From positions 124,001 to 188,000 of the forward strand of contig CAVPXL010000007.1 in the NCBI GenBank assembly GCA_963709765.1: a DNA stretch of 64,000 nt, read 5' to 3'. Shown piece after piece: positions 17,383-25,184 of this stretch (its first letter is position 1; the number at the start of each line of letters is the position of its first letter). The notes under the pieces are model-generated. The model was not told the DNA's origin. It searched no databases and saw nothing but the letters and a program-made list of their open reading frames with translations. The translations under genes were made by a program, and so were the position numbers. The stretch comes from Roseitranquillus sp963709765. GTDB taxonomy: Bacteria > Pseudomonadota > Alphaproteobacteria > Rhodobacterales > Rhodobacteraceae.

Positions 17383-18210
17383 ATGATGGACGCGGCGACA
17401 CGGAACGATCAGCCTCCCGCCTCGCCGGAGGAGGTTCGCGAGCGGATACTGGAGGTCATCGACGGCTTGCCGAAACGACTGCGGCAATGCGCAGAGTATC
17501 TCCTGAAGCACCCCGAGAAGATCGCGGTGTCCACCGTTGCCGAGCTCGCGGCGGGAGCGCAGGTGCAGGCTTCGGCCTTCATGCGGTTCTGCCAGGTCAT
17601 AGGCTTCTCTGGCTTTTCCGAAATGCAGAAGCTGTTCCGCGCCGACTATTCGCAGCGCTGGCCAAACTACGCCACGCGGCTCGAACGGCTGCGCAGCCGG
17701 GAGGGCGAAGGTGCACAACTGCTTCTCGACTTCGTCGATGCAGGCCACAAGTCTTTGTCATTGCTGGCTGAATCCATAGACTTTGCAACATTGACGCGTG
17801 CCGTAGAGTTGCTGCGCGACGCACACACGGTTCACCTCGTCGGACTGAAGCGATCGTATCCCGTGGCGAGCTACCTCGCCTACGTTTTCGACAAGATGCA
17901 GGTCCCAGCGGTTCTGCATGGGGGGCCAGGCGGGCTGAATGCGCAAGGCCTGATCCGCGCCGGAGACGTCGTCATCGTGACTACGGTCGCGCCCTACACG
18001 GCAGAGGCCGTGGAAACGGCGCGAACCGCAGCCAGGCAAGGCGTTCCGGTGATCGGCATCACTGACGGCGCCGATAGCCCGATTGCCGGCCTGCCCGGGG
18101 CAACACTCTGGATTCGCGAGGTTGACGTGGGGGCGTTCCGCGCTTTGGCCGCGACGATGACACTGGCCACGGTGCTCGCCGTGGCCACCGGCGCCGAAAG
18201 ATCCCGTTAA
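17383..18210 (+). CDS. RpiR family transcriptional regulator, likely IolR
   Basis: A 275-residue regulator with an N-terminal RpiR HTH (residues about 15-85, including AAGAQVQASAFMRFCQVIGF) and a C-terminal SIS sugar-phosphate-binding domain (LVGLKRSYPVASYLAYVFDK, then GDVVIVTTVAPYTAE). IolR proteins of alphaproteobacteria belong to this family and respond to an inositol pathway intermediate. A strong GGAA-N6-TTCC palindrome lies just upstream, and a second copy lies between this gene and the transporter operon. ATG at 17383 or the adjacent 17386. Confidence 0.9.
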   Translation: MMDAATRNDQPPASPEEVRERILEVIDGLPKRLRQCAEYLLKHPEKIAVSTVAELAAGAQVQASAFMRFCQVIGFSGFSEMQKLFRADYSQRWPNYATRLERLRSREGEGAQLLLDFVDAGHKSLSLLAESIDFATLTRAVELLRDAHTVHLVGLKRSYPVASYLAYVFDKMQVPAVLHGGPGGLNAQGLIRAGDVVIVTTVAPYTAEAVETARTAARQGVPVIGITDGADSPIAGLPGATLWIREVDVGAFRALAATMTLATVLAVATGAERSR

Positions 18211-18232
18211 GATTCAGCTTGCCGCGTCTCTC

Positions 18233-18251
18233 GGAATAGAATATCCATTCC
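18233..18251. promoter_or_regulatory. Second RpiR/IolR operator upstream of the uptake operon
   Basis: The sequence GGAATAGAATATCCATTCC contains AGAA-TATCCA-TTCC, sharing AATATCCATTCCA with the operator at 17335-17354 and differing by one base from GGAA-N6-TTCC. An overlapping GGAA-TAGAAT-ATCC is also one mismatch away. It lies about 85 bp before the isomerase start, where it could control the isomerase and ABC transporter genes. Confidence 0.6.
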
Positions 18252-18334
18252 ATGTATCGAGTTCGGATCTTGAGGCCGACGCCCATGGCGAATTGGGCCG
18301 TGATGGAATGGTGGCGGGAGGGCGCGGAATCCAG

Positions 18335-19156
18335 ATGCTGCCATTTGCGATCAATCACATGACCGTTCCGGACCTCGGTTATGGGGAACTCTTCGAACTG
18401 GCGAGAACGCTCGGCTGCGTCGGCGTCGAGCTGCGAAACGATCTCGAGCGGCCGCTCTTCGACGGCGATGATGGCGCTAGGGCGCGCGCCGCCGCACGCG
18501 ACGTCGGCATCAGAATTGTCGGCCTGTCGCAGGTCTATCCATTCAATTCCTGGTCCGACGCGGTCCGCGACGAGGTCGAGGCGCTCATCGCGAACGCCAG
18601 GGCCTGCGGTGCCGAGACGATCAGCCTGATCCCGCGCAACGATGGACAGGGCATGGCCGACGGCGAGCGGCAGGAGAATGCGCGCATCGCCCTTTCGAGC
18701 ATCAAGCCGATGCTGGAAGCCGCCGGGATCGTGGCGCTCGTCGAGCCGCTGGGCTTCCCGCGCACGTCCTCGCTCAGCGACAAGGCCGAGACACTCGCGC
18801 TGATCGACGAGATAGGCGGCGGCGCGCTGTTCAAGCTCGTGCATGACACGTTCCATCACTACCTTTCGGGCGGCGGGCCGCTCTTTCCCGAACGCACCGG
18901 CATCGTGCACATCTCGGGCGTCATTGACCGCAGCCTCGCGCTGGAGGAGATCGCAGACGCGCACCGCATCCTCGTCGATAGCGACGACAGGCTTGGGAAC
19001 GTCGAACAGATCGTTGCCCTGCGGCGCGGAGGCTACGCGGGTCCGATCTCGATCGAGGCGTTCTCGCCCGAGGTCCACCGCATCGGCGATCCCCGGCGCG
19101 CACTGCGCGAGACCATGGAGTACATCGAGACGTCGGCCGCCGCGGCGGCCGCCTGA
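18335..19156 (+). CDS. TIM-barrel sugar isomerase/epimerase, possibly IolI-like
   Basis: A 273-residue protein of the xylose-isomerase-like TIM-barrel family (AP endonuclease 2 fold). Metal-site segments are visible: GCVGVELRND near the N-terminus, VALVEPLG, FKLVHDTFHHY, and the C-terminal GPISIEAFSPEVH. In this setting an inosose isomerase (IolI-type) role is plausible. The ATG at 18335 is chosen (MLPFAINHMTVPD); upstream starts add residues outside the barrel. It precedes the binding-protein gene by 74 bp and follows an IolR-type operator. Confidence 0.8.
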   Translation: MLPFAINHMTVPDLGYGELFELARTLGCVGVELRNDLERPLFDGDDGARARAAARDVGIRIVGLSQVYPFNSWSDAVRDEVEALIANARACGAETISLIPRNDGQGMADGERQENARIALSSIKPMLEAAGIVALVEPLGFPRTSSLSDKAETLALIDEIGGGALFKLVHDTFHHYLSGGGPLFPERTGIVHISGVIDRSLALEEIADAHRILVDSDDRLGNVEQIVALRRGGYAGPISIEAFSPEVHRIGDPRRALRETMEYIETSAAAAAA

Positions 19157-19230
19157 GTCCGCCTCGCCTTTGGCGACGCGATCCGGCGAAAAGTTCAGGT
19201 GAGCCGGACACCGACCGGAGGAGGAAAACA

Positions 19231-20175
19231 ATGAAAAGAATGATCATCGCAGGGGGGCTCATGTCGCTCCTGTCGACCGCCGCAATGGCCGAGTCGATCG
19301 GCGTGTCGATGGCGCTCTTCGACGACAACTTCCTGACCGTGCTCAGGAACGGCATGGTCGCGCAGGCCGAAGCCATGGACGGCGTCGACATCCAGGTCGA
19401 GAATGCGCAGAACGACGTCGCCAAGCAGCTCGACCAGATCAACAACTTCATCGCGTCCGGCCTCGACGCGATCATCGTGAACCCCGTCGACACGTCCGCG
19501 ACGCAGGCCATGTCCGATGCCGCCGCAAGTGCCGGCGTGCCGCTGGTCTACGTCAACCGCGAACCGGTCAACGTCAACTCGCTGCCCGACAACCAGGCCT
19601 TCGTCGCCTCCGACGAGCGCAAGTCGGGCACCCTCGAGACAACCGAGATCTGCGACATCCTCGCCGCCGCCGGCAAGGATCCTGCGAACGTCTACATCAT
19701 GATGGGCGAGCTCTCGAACCAGGCCGCGGTGCAGCGCACGCAGGACATCAGTGACGTCATCGATGGCGGAAACTGCGCGGTCGAGATCAACGTCATCGAC
19801 AAGCAGACGGCGAACTGGTCACGCGACGAGGCGCAGGACCTGATGACCAACTGGCTCTCGACCGGCGAGCCGTTCGACGCGCTGATCTCGAACAACGACG
19901 AGATGGCGATCGGCGCGATCCAGGCGATGAAGGCCTCCGGCATCAGCATGGACGACGTCGTCGTCGGCGGCATCGACGCCACCCAGGACGCCCTGCTGGC
20001 GATGGCTGCGGGCGAGCTCGACGTGACGGTGTTCCAGGATGCGGCGGGCCAGGGCGCAGGCGCGCTCGACGCCGCGCTCAAGCTGGCACGCGGCGAGAGC
20101 GTCGAGCAGAAGGTCTACGTCCCGTTCCAGCTCGTGACGCCCGAGAACATGTCGGAATTCACGGCCAAGAACTGA
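19231..20175 (+). CDS. Sugar/inositol ABC transporter periplasmic binding protein
   Basis: A 314-residue exported binding protein of the RbsB/CUT2 class. Signal peptide at residues 1-20 (MKRMIIAGGLMSLLSTAAMA). The mature part has the type I fold with DQINNFIASGLDAIIVNPVD and VVVGGIDATQDALLAMAAGE. A strong GGAGGAGGA ribosome site precedes the ATG. The operon context points to myo-inositol or another inositol isomer as ligand. It is followed by a hairpin that probably sets higher expression of this gene than of the membrane components. Confidence 0.92.
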   Translation: MKRMIIAGGLMSLLSTAAMAESIGVSMALFDDNFLTVLRNGMVAQAEAMDGVDIQVENAQNDVAKQLDQINNFIASGLDAIIVNPVDTSATQAMSDAAASAGVPLVYVNREPVNVNSLPDNQAFVASDERKSGTLETTEICDILAAAGKDPANVYIMMGELSNQAAVQRTQDISDVIDGGNCAVEINVIDKQTANWSRDEAQDLMTNWLSTGEPFDALISNNDEMAIGAIQAMKASGISMDDVVVGGIDATQDALLAMAAGELDVTVFQDAAGQGAGALDAALKLARGESVEQKVYVPFQLVTPENMSEFTAKN

Positions 20176-20181
20176 ACTATC

Positions 20182-20209
20182 GAAGGCGGCGCAGTCCCGC
20201 GCCGCCTTC
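20182..20209 (+). terminator. Hairpin between binding protein and permease genes (attenuator or RNA stabiliser)
   Basis: An 11-bp perfect stem, GAAGGCGGCGC / GCGCCGCCTTC, with a 6-nt loop lies 7 bp after the binding-protein stop, with no T-run. Such structures often cause partial termination or protect the upstream mRNA in binding-protein operons. Confidence 0.65.
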
Positions 20210-20249
20210 CCCTCGCGGCCGCAGGCCGGATCCCAGGGGAGGATCGAGG

Positions 20250-21326
20250 ATGGCAGAAGCTTCTCATGCAACTGGCGGGCTGACGTTCGATGCGTCCAGG
20301 CGCAATCTGCCGCCGGAGGCGGGCGTCTTCATCGCCCTCGTCCTCATCGTCGTGGTCTTCGAGGTGCTGGGCCGCCTCCTGATGGGCGACAGCTTTCTCT
20401 TCAACACGCGCGAGAATGTCGACGGCATCTTCAACACGGCCCGTCTGCAGATCATCATCCTGCAGGTCTCGATCATCGGCATCATCGCGCTCGGCGTGAC
20501 GCAGGTCATCATCACTGGTGGCATCGACCTGTCCTCGGGCTCGGTCGTGGGCGCGACGGCGATGATCGCCATGAGCTTCGCGCAGGTCAGCGAGATCAAC
20601 GGGCTCGTGAACACGCGCGCTGTCTTCTTCGAGCAGGGCTGGGTCAACCTGCCGATCATCATACCGCTGGTCGTGGGGCTCGCCTGCGGATTGATCGCGG
20701 GCCTCATCAACGGTTTGCTCATTGCCTACACGGGCATCCCGCCCTTCATCGCGACGCTGGGCATGATGGTCTCGGCGCGCGGCGTCGCAAGCTGGTGGTC
20801 CGCCGGTCAGCCGGTGTCGTTCCCCACCGAGAGCTACGCCTCGATCGGCTCGGGCATGATGCCTGTCTTCATCTTCGTGTTCCTGGCAATCCTGTTCCAC
20901 CTGATCCTGAAATACACCGTCTATGGCAAGCACACCTACGCCATCGGCTCGAACGAGGCGGCGGCGCGGATGTCGGGCATCAAGGTCGCCCGTCACAAGG
21001 TGATGGTCTACGCCATCGCCGGGCTTCTCGCCGGGGTCGCCGCACTCGTGCTCAGCGCCAAGAACCTGACCGCGCAGGCCGGGATGGGCGTGATGTACGA
21101 ACTCGACGCCATCGCGATGGCGGTGATCGGGGGCATCTCGCTGCAGGGCGGGCGCGGCTCGATCGTCGGCACCGTGCTCGGCGCCATGATCTTCGGCGTC
21201 ATCATCTCCGGCTTCACGTTCCTGAGGCTCGACGCCTACTACCAGGAGATGGTCAAGGGCGCGATCATCGTCGGCGCCGTGGTTCTCGACCAGTGGCGGC
21301 AGCGCCGCTCGGCAGCCAGATCCTGA
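20250..21326 (+). CDS. Sugar/inositol ABC transporter permease (CUT2)
   Basis: A 358-residue integral membrane permease of the BPD_transp_2 family. About ten hydrophobic segments; typical blocks are GVTQVIITGGIDLSSGSVVG, GIPPFIATLGMM and the ATPase-contact motif YAIGSNEAAARMSGI. It forms the inner-membrane channel for the binding protein at 19231. The ATPase gene follows after 11 bp. Confidence 0.93.
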   Translation: MAEASHATGGLTFDASRRNLPPEAGVFIALVLIVVVFEVLGRLLMGDSFLFNTRENVDGIFNTARLQIIILQVSIIGIIALGVTQVIITGGIDLSSGSVVGATAMIAMSFAQVSEINGLVNTRAVFFEQGWVNLPIIIPLVVGLACGLIAGLINGLLIAYTGIPPFIATLGMMVSARGVASWWSAGQPVSFPTESYASIGSGMMPVFIFVFLAILFHLILKYTVYGKHTYAIGSNEAAARMSGIKVARHKVMVYAIAGLLAGVAALVLSAKNLTAQAGMGVMYELDAIAMAVIGGISLQGGRGSIVGTVLGAMIFGVIISGFTFLRLDAYYQEMVKGAIIVGAVVLDQWRQRRSAARS

Positions 21327-21337
21327 GGGAGGACATC

Positions 21338-22168
21338 ATGGCAAGCGACGTTCAGACGAACATCTTGGGCACCGAGGCGCCACACTCCGCAAAGGCCCCG
21401 GGCGAAGTCATCCTCAAGACCGAGGGGCTGACCAAGCATTACGGCGGGGTCCACGCCCTGATCGACTGCAACTTCGAGATCCGACAGGGCGAGCACGTCG
21501 CGATCATGGGCGACAACGGCGCCGGCAAGTCGACCTTCGTGCGCCAGATCACGGCCGTCGAGCAGCGCACCGCGGGCAAGGTCTGGTTCAACGGGGAGTA
21601 TGTGGAGTTTGACGGCCCGCTCGAAGCCCGCGAGGCCGGGATCGAGACGGTGTTCCAGACCCTCGCGCTCGCCGACCATCTCGACGTGCCGGACAACCTG
21701 TTTCTCGGACGCGAAAAGACCCTCTTCAACCTCGGGCCCTTCTCTATCCTCGACTACAAGGGGATGCGCGATGCGACCATACGCGGTCTGGAAAAGACGG
21801 GCGTCAAGATTCCCAACATCCGCAACACCATCCAGAACATGTCGGGCGGCCAGCGCCAGTGCGTCGCGATCGCCCGCACCGCCACGTTCCACTCCAAGCT
21901 CACCATCATGGACGAGCCGACTGCGGCGCTAGGGGTGCAGGAAACCGCGCAGGTCGAGAACATCATCCGCACCCTCAAGGAACAGGGCGAGCCGCTGATC
22001 CTGATCAGCCACAACATGCGCCAGGTGATGGATCTCTGCGACCGGATCGTGGTCTGGCGGCGCGGCCGGGTCGTGGCCAACCTCCGCAAGGAGGAGACCG
22101 ACGGCCAGGACGTGGTGGCCTACATCACCGGCGCCAAGACGCAGGACGAGTACATCGAGGCCGCCTGA
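21338..22168 (+). CDS. Sugar/inositol ABC transporter ATP-binding protein, single domain
   Basis: A 276-residue ABC ATPase. Walker A GDNGAGKST, signature MSGGQRQ, Walker B LTIMDEPTAAL and the H-loop His in ILISHNMRQ. The CUT2 class usually has a double ABC protein of about 500 residues (RbsA, IatA); this one has a single domain, as in the rhizobial FrcA type, and so would act as a homodimer. The ATG at 21338 follows GAGGACATC; the longer frame upstream overlaps the permease. Confidence 0.92.
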   Translation: MASDVQTNILGTEAPHSAKAPGEVILKTEGLTKHYGGVHALIDCNFEIRQGEHVAIMGDNGAGKSTFVRQITAVEQRTAGKVWFNGEYVEFDGPLEAREAGIETVFQTLALADHLDVPDNLFLGREKTLFNLGPFSILDYKGMRDATIRGLEKTGVKIPNIRNTIQNMSGGQRQCVAIARTATFHSKLTIMDEPTAALGVQETAQVENIIRTLKEQGEPLILISHNMRQVMDLCDRIVVWRRGRVVANLRKEETDGQDVVAYITGAKTQDEYIEAA

Positions 22169-22183
22169 AACATCCCGACAAGG

Positions 22184-22207
22184 GGCGGCGAGGCCGTCGT
22201 CGCCGCC
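22184..22207 (+). terminator. Hairpin after the ABC ATPase gene
   Basis: GGCGGCGA and TCGCCGCC form an 8-bp stem around an 8-nt loop in the gap before iolG. There is no T-run, so readthrough into iolG is likely; it may be an attenuator or a 3'-end stabiliser. Confidence 0.5.
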
Positions 22208-22255
22208 TGTGATCGAAACGAACTGGCGCAGGGACTGCGCTTCAGGGGGAGATTT

Positions 22256-23278
22256 GTGCCAATGGTCATGAAATTAGCCGTCCTTGGCGCCGGCCGCATC
22301 GGAAAGGTCCACGCCGGCGCCGTCGCAACGACCGAGGGCGCACGCCTTGCTGCGGTAGCTGACCCGATGACGGAAGCGGCGGAGACGCTGGCGGCAAGGT
22401 ACGGTGCCACGGTCCGGACGATCGAGGAGATCGAGCAGGCCGGGGACATCGACGCAATCGTCATCTGCACCCCGACCGACACCCATGCCGACCTGATCGA
22501 GCGCTTCGCCCGCGCCGGCAAGGGCATCTTCTGCGAGAAGCCCGTCGACCTCTCGATCGCGCGCGTCGTCGACTGCCTGAAGGTGGTCGAGGAAACCGGC
22601 GCAACCTTCATGGTCGGCTTCAACCGCCGCTTCGACCCGGATTTCCGCGCGTTGAAGGCCGCGATCGACGGCGGCAGGATCGGCAATGTCGAGATGGTGA
22701 CGCTCACCTCGCGCGACCCCGGCCCTCCGCCCTACGAGTACATCGAGCGGTCGGGCGGCATCTTCCGCGACATGACGATCCACGATTTCGACATCGCGTG
22801 CTGGCTGCTGGGCGAAGAGGTCGAGACGGTGCTGGCCGCGGGATCGGTCCTCGTCGACCCCGAGATCGGGCGCCGCGGCGACTACGACAGCGCCAACGTC
22901 ATCCTGCGCACCGCCAGCGGCCGGCAATGCACCATCACCAACTCGCGCCGCGCGACCTATGGCTACGACCAGCGCATCGAGGTGCTGGGCTCAGAGGGCG
23001 CCATAGCCGCCGAGAACGTCCATCAGTCCCGCACGATGCTGGCAAGCGCGGGCGGCTACACCCGCCCGCCGCTCCTCGACTTCTTCATGACGCGCTATAC
23101 CGCCGCCTATGCCGCCGAGATCGCGGCCTTCGTCCATGCGGTGCAGACCGGCAGCGTGCCGCCGACCACCGGCCACGACGGCCTGATGGCCCTCGTCCTG
23201 GCCGAGGCGGCGCTGCGCTCGGCGCGCGAGGGCCGCTCGATTCCGGTCTCGGAGGTGCGCCATGACGAAGCCGCTTGA
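22256..23278 (+). CDS. iolG: myo-Inositol 2-dehydrogenase (IolG)
   Basis: A Gfo/Idh/MocA dehydrogenase of about 340 residues that would oxidise myo-inositol to 2-keto-myo-inositol with NAD. Seen: KLAVLGAGRIGKVHA (nucleotide loop), CEKPVDLS, and the IolG-like stretch SRDPGPPPYEYIERSGGIFR followed by MTIHDFDIACWLLG, which holds the catalytic Asp and His. The start is uncertain: GTG 22256, ATG 22262 or ATG 22268, all after a GGGGGAG site. Its end overlaps iolC by 17 bp. Confidence 0.88.
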   Translation: MPMVMKLAVLGAGRIGKVHAGAVATTEGARLAAVADPMTEAAETLAARYGATVRTIEEIEQAGDIDAIVICTPTDTHADLIERFARAGKGIFCEKPVDLSIARVVDCLKVVEETGATFMVGFNRRFDPDFRALKAAIDGGRIGNVEMVTLTSRDPGPPPYEYIERSGGIFRDMTIHDFDIACWLLGEEVETVLAAGSVLVDPEIGRRGDYDSANVILRTASGRQCTITNSRRATYGYDQRIEVLGSEGAIAAENVHQSRTMLASAGGYTRPPLLDFFMTRYTAAYAAEIAAFVHAVQTGSVPPTTGHDGLMALVLAEAALRSAREGRSIPVSEVRHDEAA

Positions 23279-25184
23279 CCTCATCACCATCGGCCGGTCG
23301 TCCGTCGACCTTTACGGCGCGCAGATCGGCGGCCGACTGGAGGACATGCGCTCGTTCGAGAAGTACATTGGCGGCTCGCCCACCAACATCGCCTGCGGTA
23401 CCGCCCGCCTCGGCCTCCGCTCCGCCGTCATCACCGGCGTCGGCGACGAGCACATGGGCCGCTTCATCCGCGAACAGTTGCAACGCGAGGGCGTCGACGT
23501 ACGCGGCGTGAAGACCGACCCCGAGCGGCTGACGGCGCTGGTCCTGCTCGGCATCCGCGACGAGGAGCAGTTCCCGCTGATCTTCTACCGCGAGAACTGC
23601 GCCGACATGGGCCTGACCGAGGACGACATCGATCCCGCCTTCATCGCCGAAGCGCGCGCGCTCGTCGCAACCGGCACTCACCTCAGCCATCCGCGCACCG
23701 AGGCCGCGGTGCTCAAGGCCCTGCGCCTCGCCCGTGAGAACGGCGCCCAGACCGCGCTCGACATCGACTACCGCCCGAACCTCTGGGGCGTCGCCGGCCA
23801 CGGCGAGGGCGAGAGCCGCTTCGTCGCCTCCGACGCGGTGACGACCAAGCTGCAATCGCACCTGCACCACTTCGACCTGATCGTCGGCACGGAGGAGGAG
23901 TTCCACATCGCCGGCGGCACCACCGACACCCTCGCCGCCCTGCGCGCGGTCCGCGAGATCTCCGATGCGACCCTCGTCTGCAAGCGCGGCGCCGCCGGCG
24001 CGGTCGCCTTCACCGGCCCCATCCCCGACAGCCTCGACGCCGGTCAGGCCGGCCCCGGATTTCCGATCGAGGTCTTCAATGTCCTCGGCGCCGGCGACGG
24101 CTTCATGTCGGGCCTTCTCAAGGGCTGGCTCGACGGACCCGAGGGGCAGACCGACTGGCCGACCGCGCTCAAATACGCCAACGCCTGCGGGGCCTTCGCG
24201 GTCAGCCGCCACGGCTGCACGCCGGCCTATCCGTCCTTGGCCGAACTCCAGTTCTTTTTCGACCGCGGCATTCGCGAGCGTGCGCTGCGCAAGGACGCCG
24301 CGCTCGAGCAGGTTCACTGGGCCACCAACCGCACCGGCGACTGGTCCGAGATGCGTGTCTTTGCCTTCGACCACCGGATGCAGATGGAGGAGATGGAGGG
24401 CGCGACGCCGGACAGGATCGGCGCCTTCAAGGTCCTCTGCCTGGATGCCGCGACCCGCGTGTCGGACGGGCGCCCCGGCTACGGCATTCTCTGCGACGGC
24501 CGGCTAGGCCGCGAGGCGCTCTACCGCGCCGCCGGCACCGGCCTCTGGATCGGCCGCCCCGTCGAATGGCCCGGTTCCCGTCCCCTGACGCTCGAACCCG
24601 AGATCGGCCCCGACTGCGGCGGCCTCTCCGAATGGCCCTCCGACCACGTCGTCAAGTGCCTCTGCTTCTGCCACCCCGACGACGACGACGCGACCTGGGC
24701 CGACCAGCTCGGCACGATCCGGCGCCTGTTCGCCGCCAGCCGCCGCAACCGGCTCGAGTTCCTGCTGGAAGTCATCCCGTCGAAGGTCGGGCCGGTCGAC
24801 GACGACACGACCCCGCAGATCATCCAGCGCTTCTACGACGCGGGCATCTTTCCCGACTGGTGGAAGCTCGAGCCATTCACGACCGACGGCGCCTGGGCCC
24901 GCGCCTGCGCCGCGATCGACCGCAACGACCCCAAAACCCGCGGAATCGTCGTTCTCGGCCTCGACGCATCGGCGGCCGAGCTCGAGGCAAGCTTCGTCCG
25001 CGCCGCGCGGCACGATCTGGTCCGAGGCTTCGCCGTCGGGCGCACGATCTTCGGCGACGTCGCGCGGCGCTGGCTGACAAGCGGCATCACCGACGAGACC
25101 GCCGTCGCCGAGATGGCACAGACGTTCGAGGGCCTGGCCCGGACCTGGGACCGGGCCCGCGCCGAAGGGAGACAGGCAGCATGA
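23262..25184 (+). CDS. iolC: Bifunctional 5-dehydro-2-deoxygluconokinase / DUF2090 aldolase-like protein (IolC-DUF2090)
   Basis: A 640-residue fusion. Residues 1 to about 330 are the PfkB kinase (IGGSPTNIACGTARLGL; ATP site NVLGAGDGFMSGLLKGW). From about 360 a DUF2090 domain follows (MRVFAFDHRMQMEEM, VKCLCFCHPDDD, FLLEVIPSKVG, FPDWWKLEPF, RGFAVGRTIFGDVARRWL), a class-I-aldolase-like barrel thought to cleave the phosphorylated product in bacteria lacking a separate IolJ. It would thus do two consecutive pathway steps. The stop shares ATGA with iolD. The other arm here uses a short IolC plus a separate class II aldolase. Confidence 0.92.
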   Translation: MTKPLDLITIGRSSVDLYGAQIGGRLEDMRSFEKYIGGSPTNIACGTARLGLRSAVITGVGDEHMGRFIREQLQREGVDVRGVKTDPERLTALVLLGIRDEEQFPLIFYRENCADMGLTEDDIDPAFIAEARALVATGTHLSHPRTEAAVLKALRLARENGAQTALDIDYRPNLWGVAGHGEGESRFVASDAVTTKLQSHLHHFDLIVGTEEEFHIAGGTTDTLAALRAVREISDATLVCKRGAAGAVAFTGPIPDSLDAGQAGPGFPIEVFNVLGAGDGFMSGLLKGWLDGPEGQTDWPTALKYANACGAFAVSRHGCTPAYPSLAELQFFFDRGIRERALRKDAALEQVHWATNRTGDWSEMRVFAFDHRMQMEEMEGATPDRIGAFKVLCLDAATRVSDGRPGYGILCDGRLGREALYRAAGTGLWIGRPVEWPGSRPLTLEPEIGPDCGGLSEWPSDHVVKCLCFCHPDDDDATWADQLGTIRRLFAASRRNRLEFLLEVIPSKVGPVDDDTTPQIIQRFYDAGIFPDWWKLEPFTTDGAWARACAAIDRNDPKTRGIVVLGLDASAAELEASFVRAARHDLVRGFAVGRTIFGDVARRWLTSGITDETAVAEMAQTFEGLARTWDRARAEGRQAA

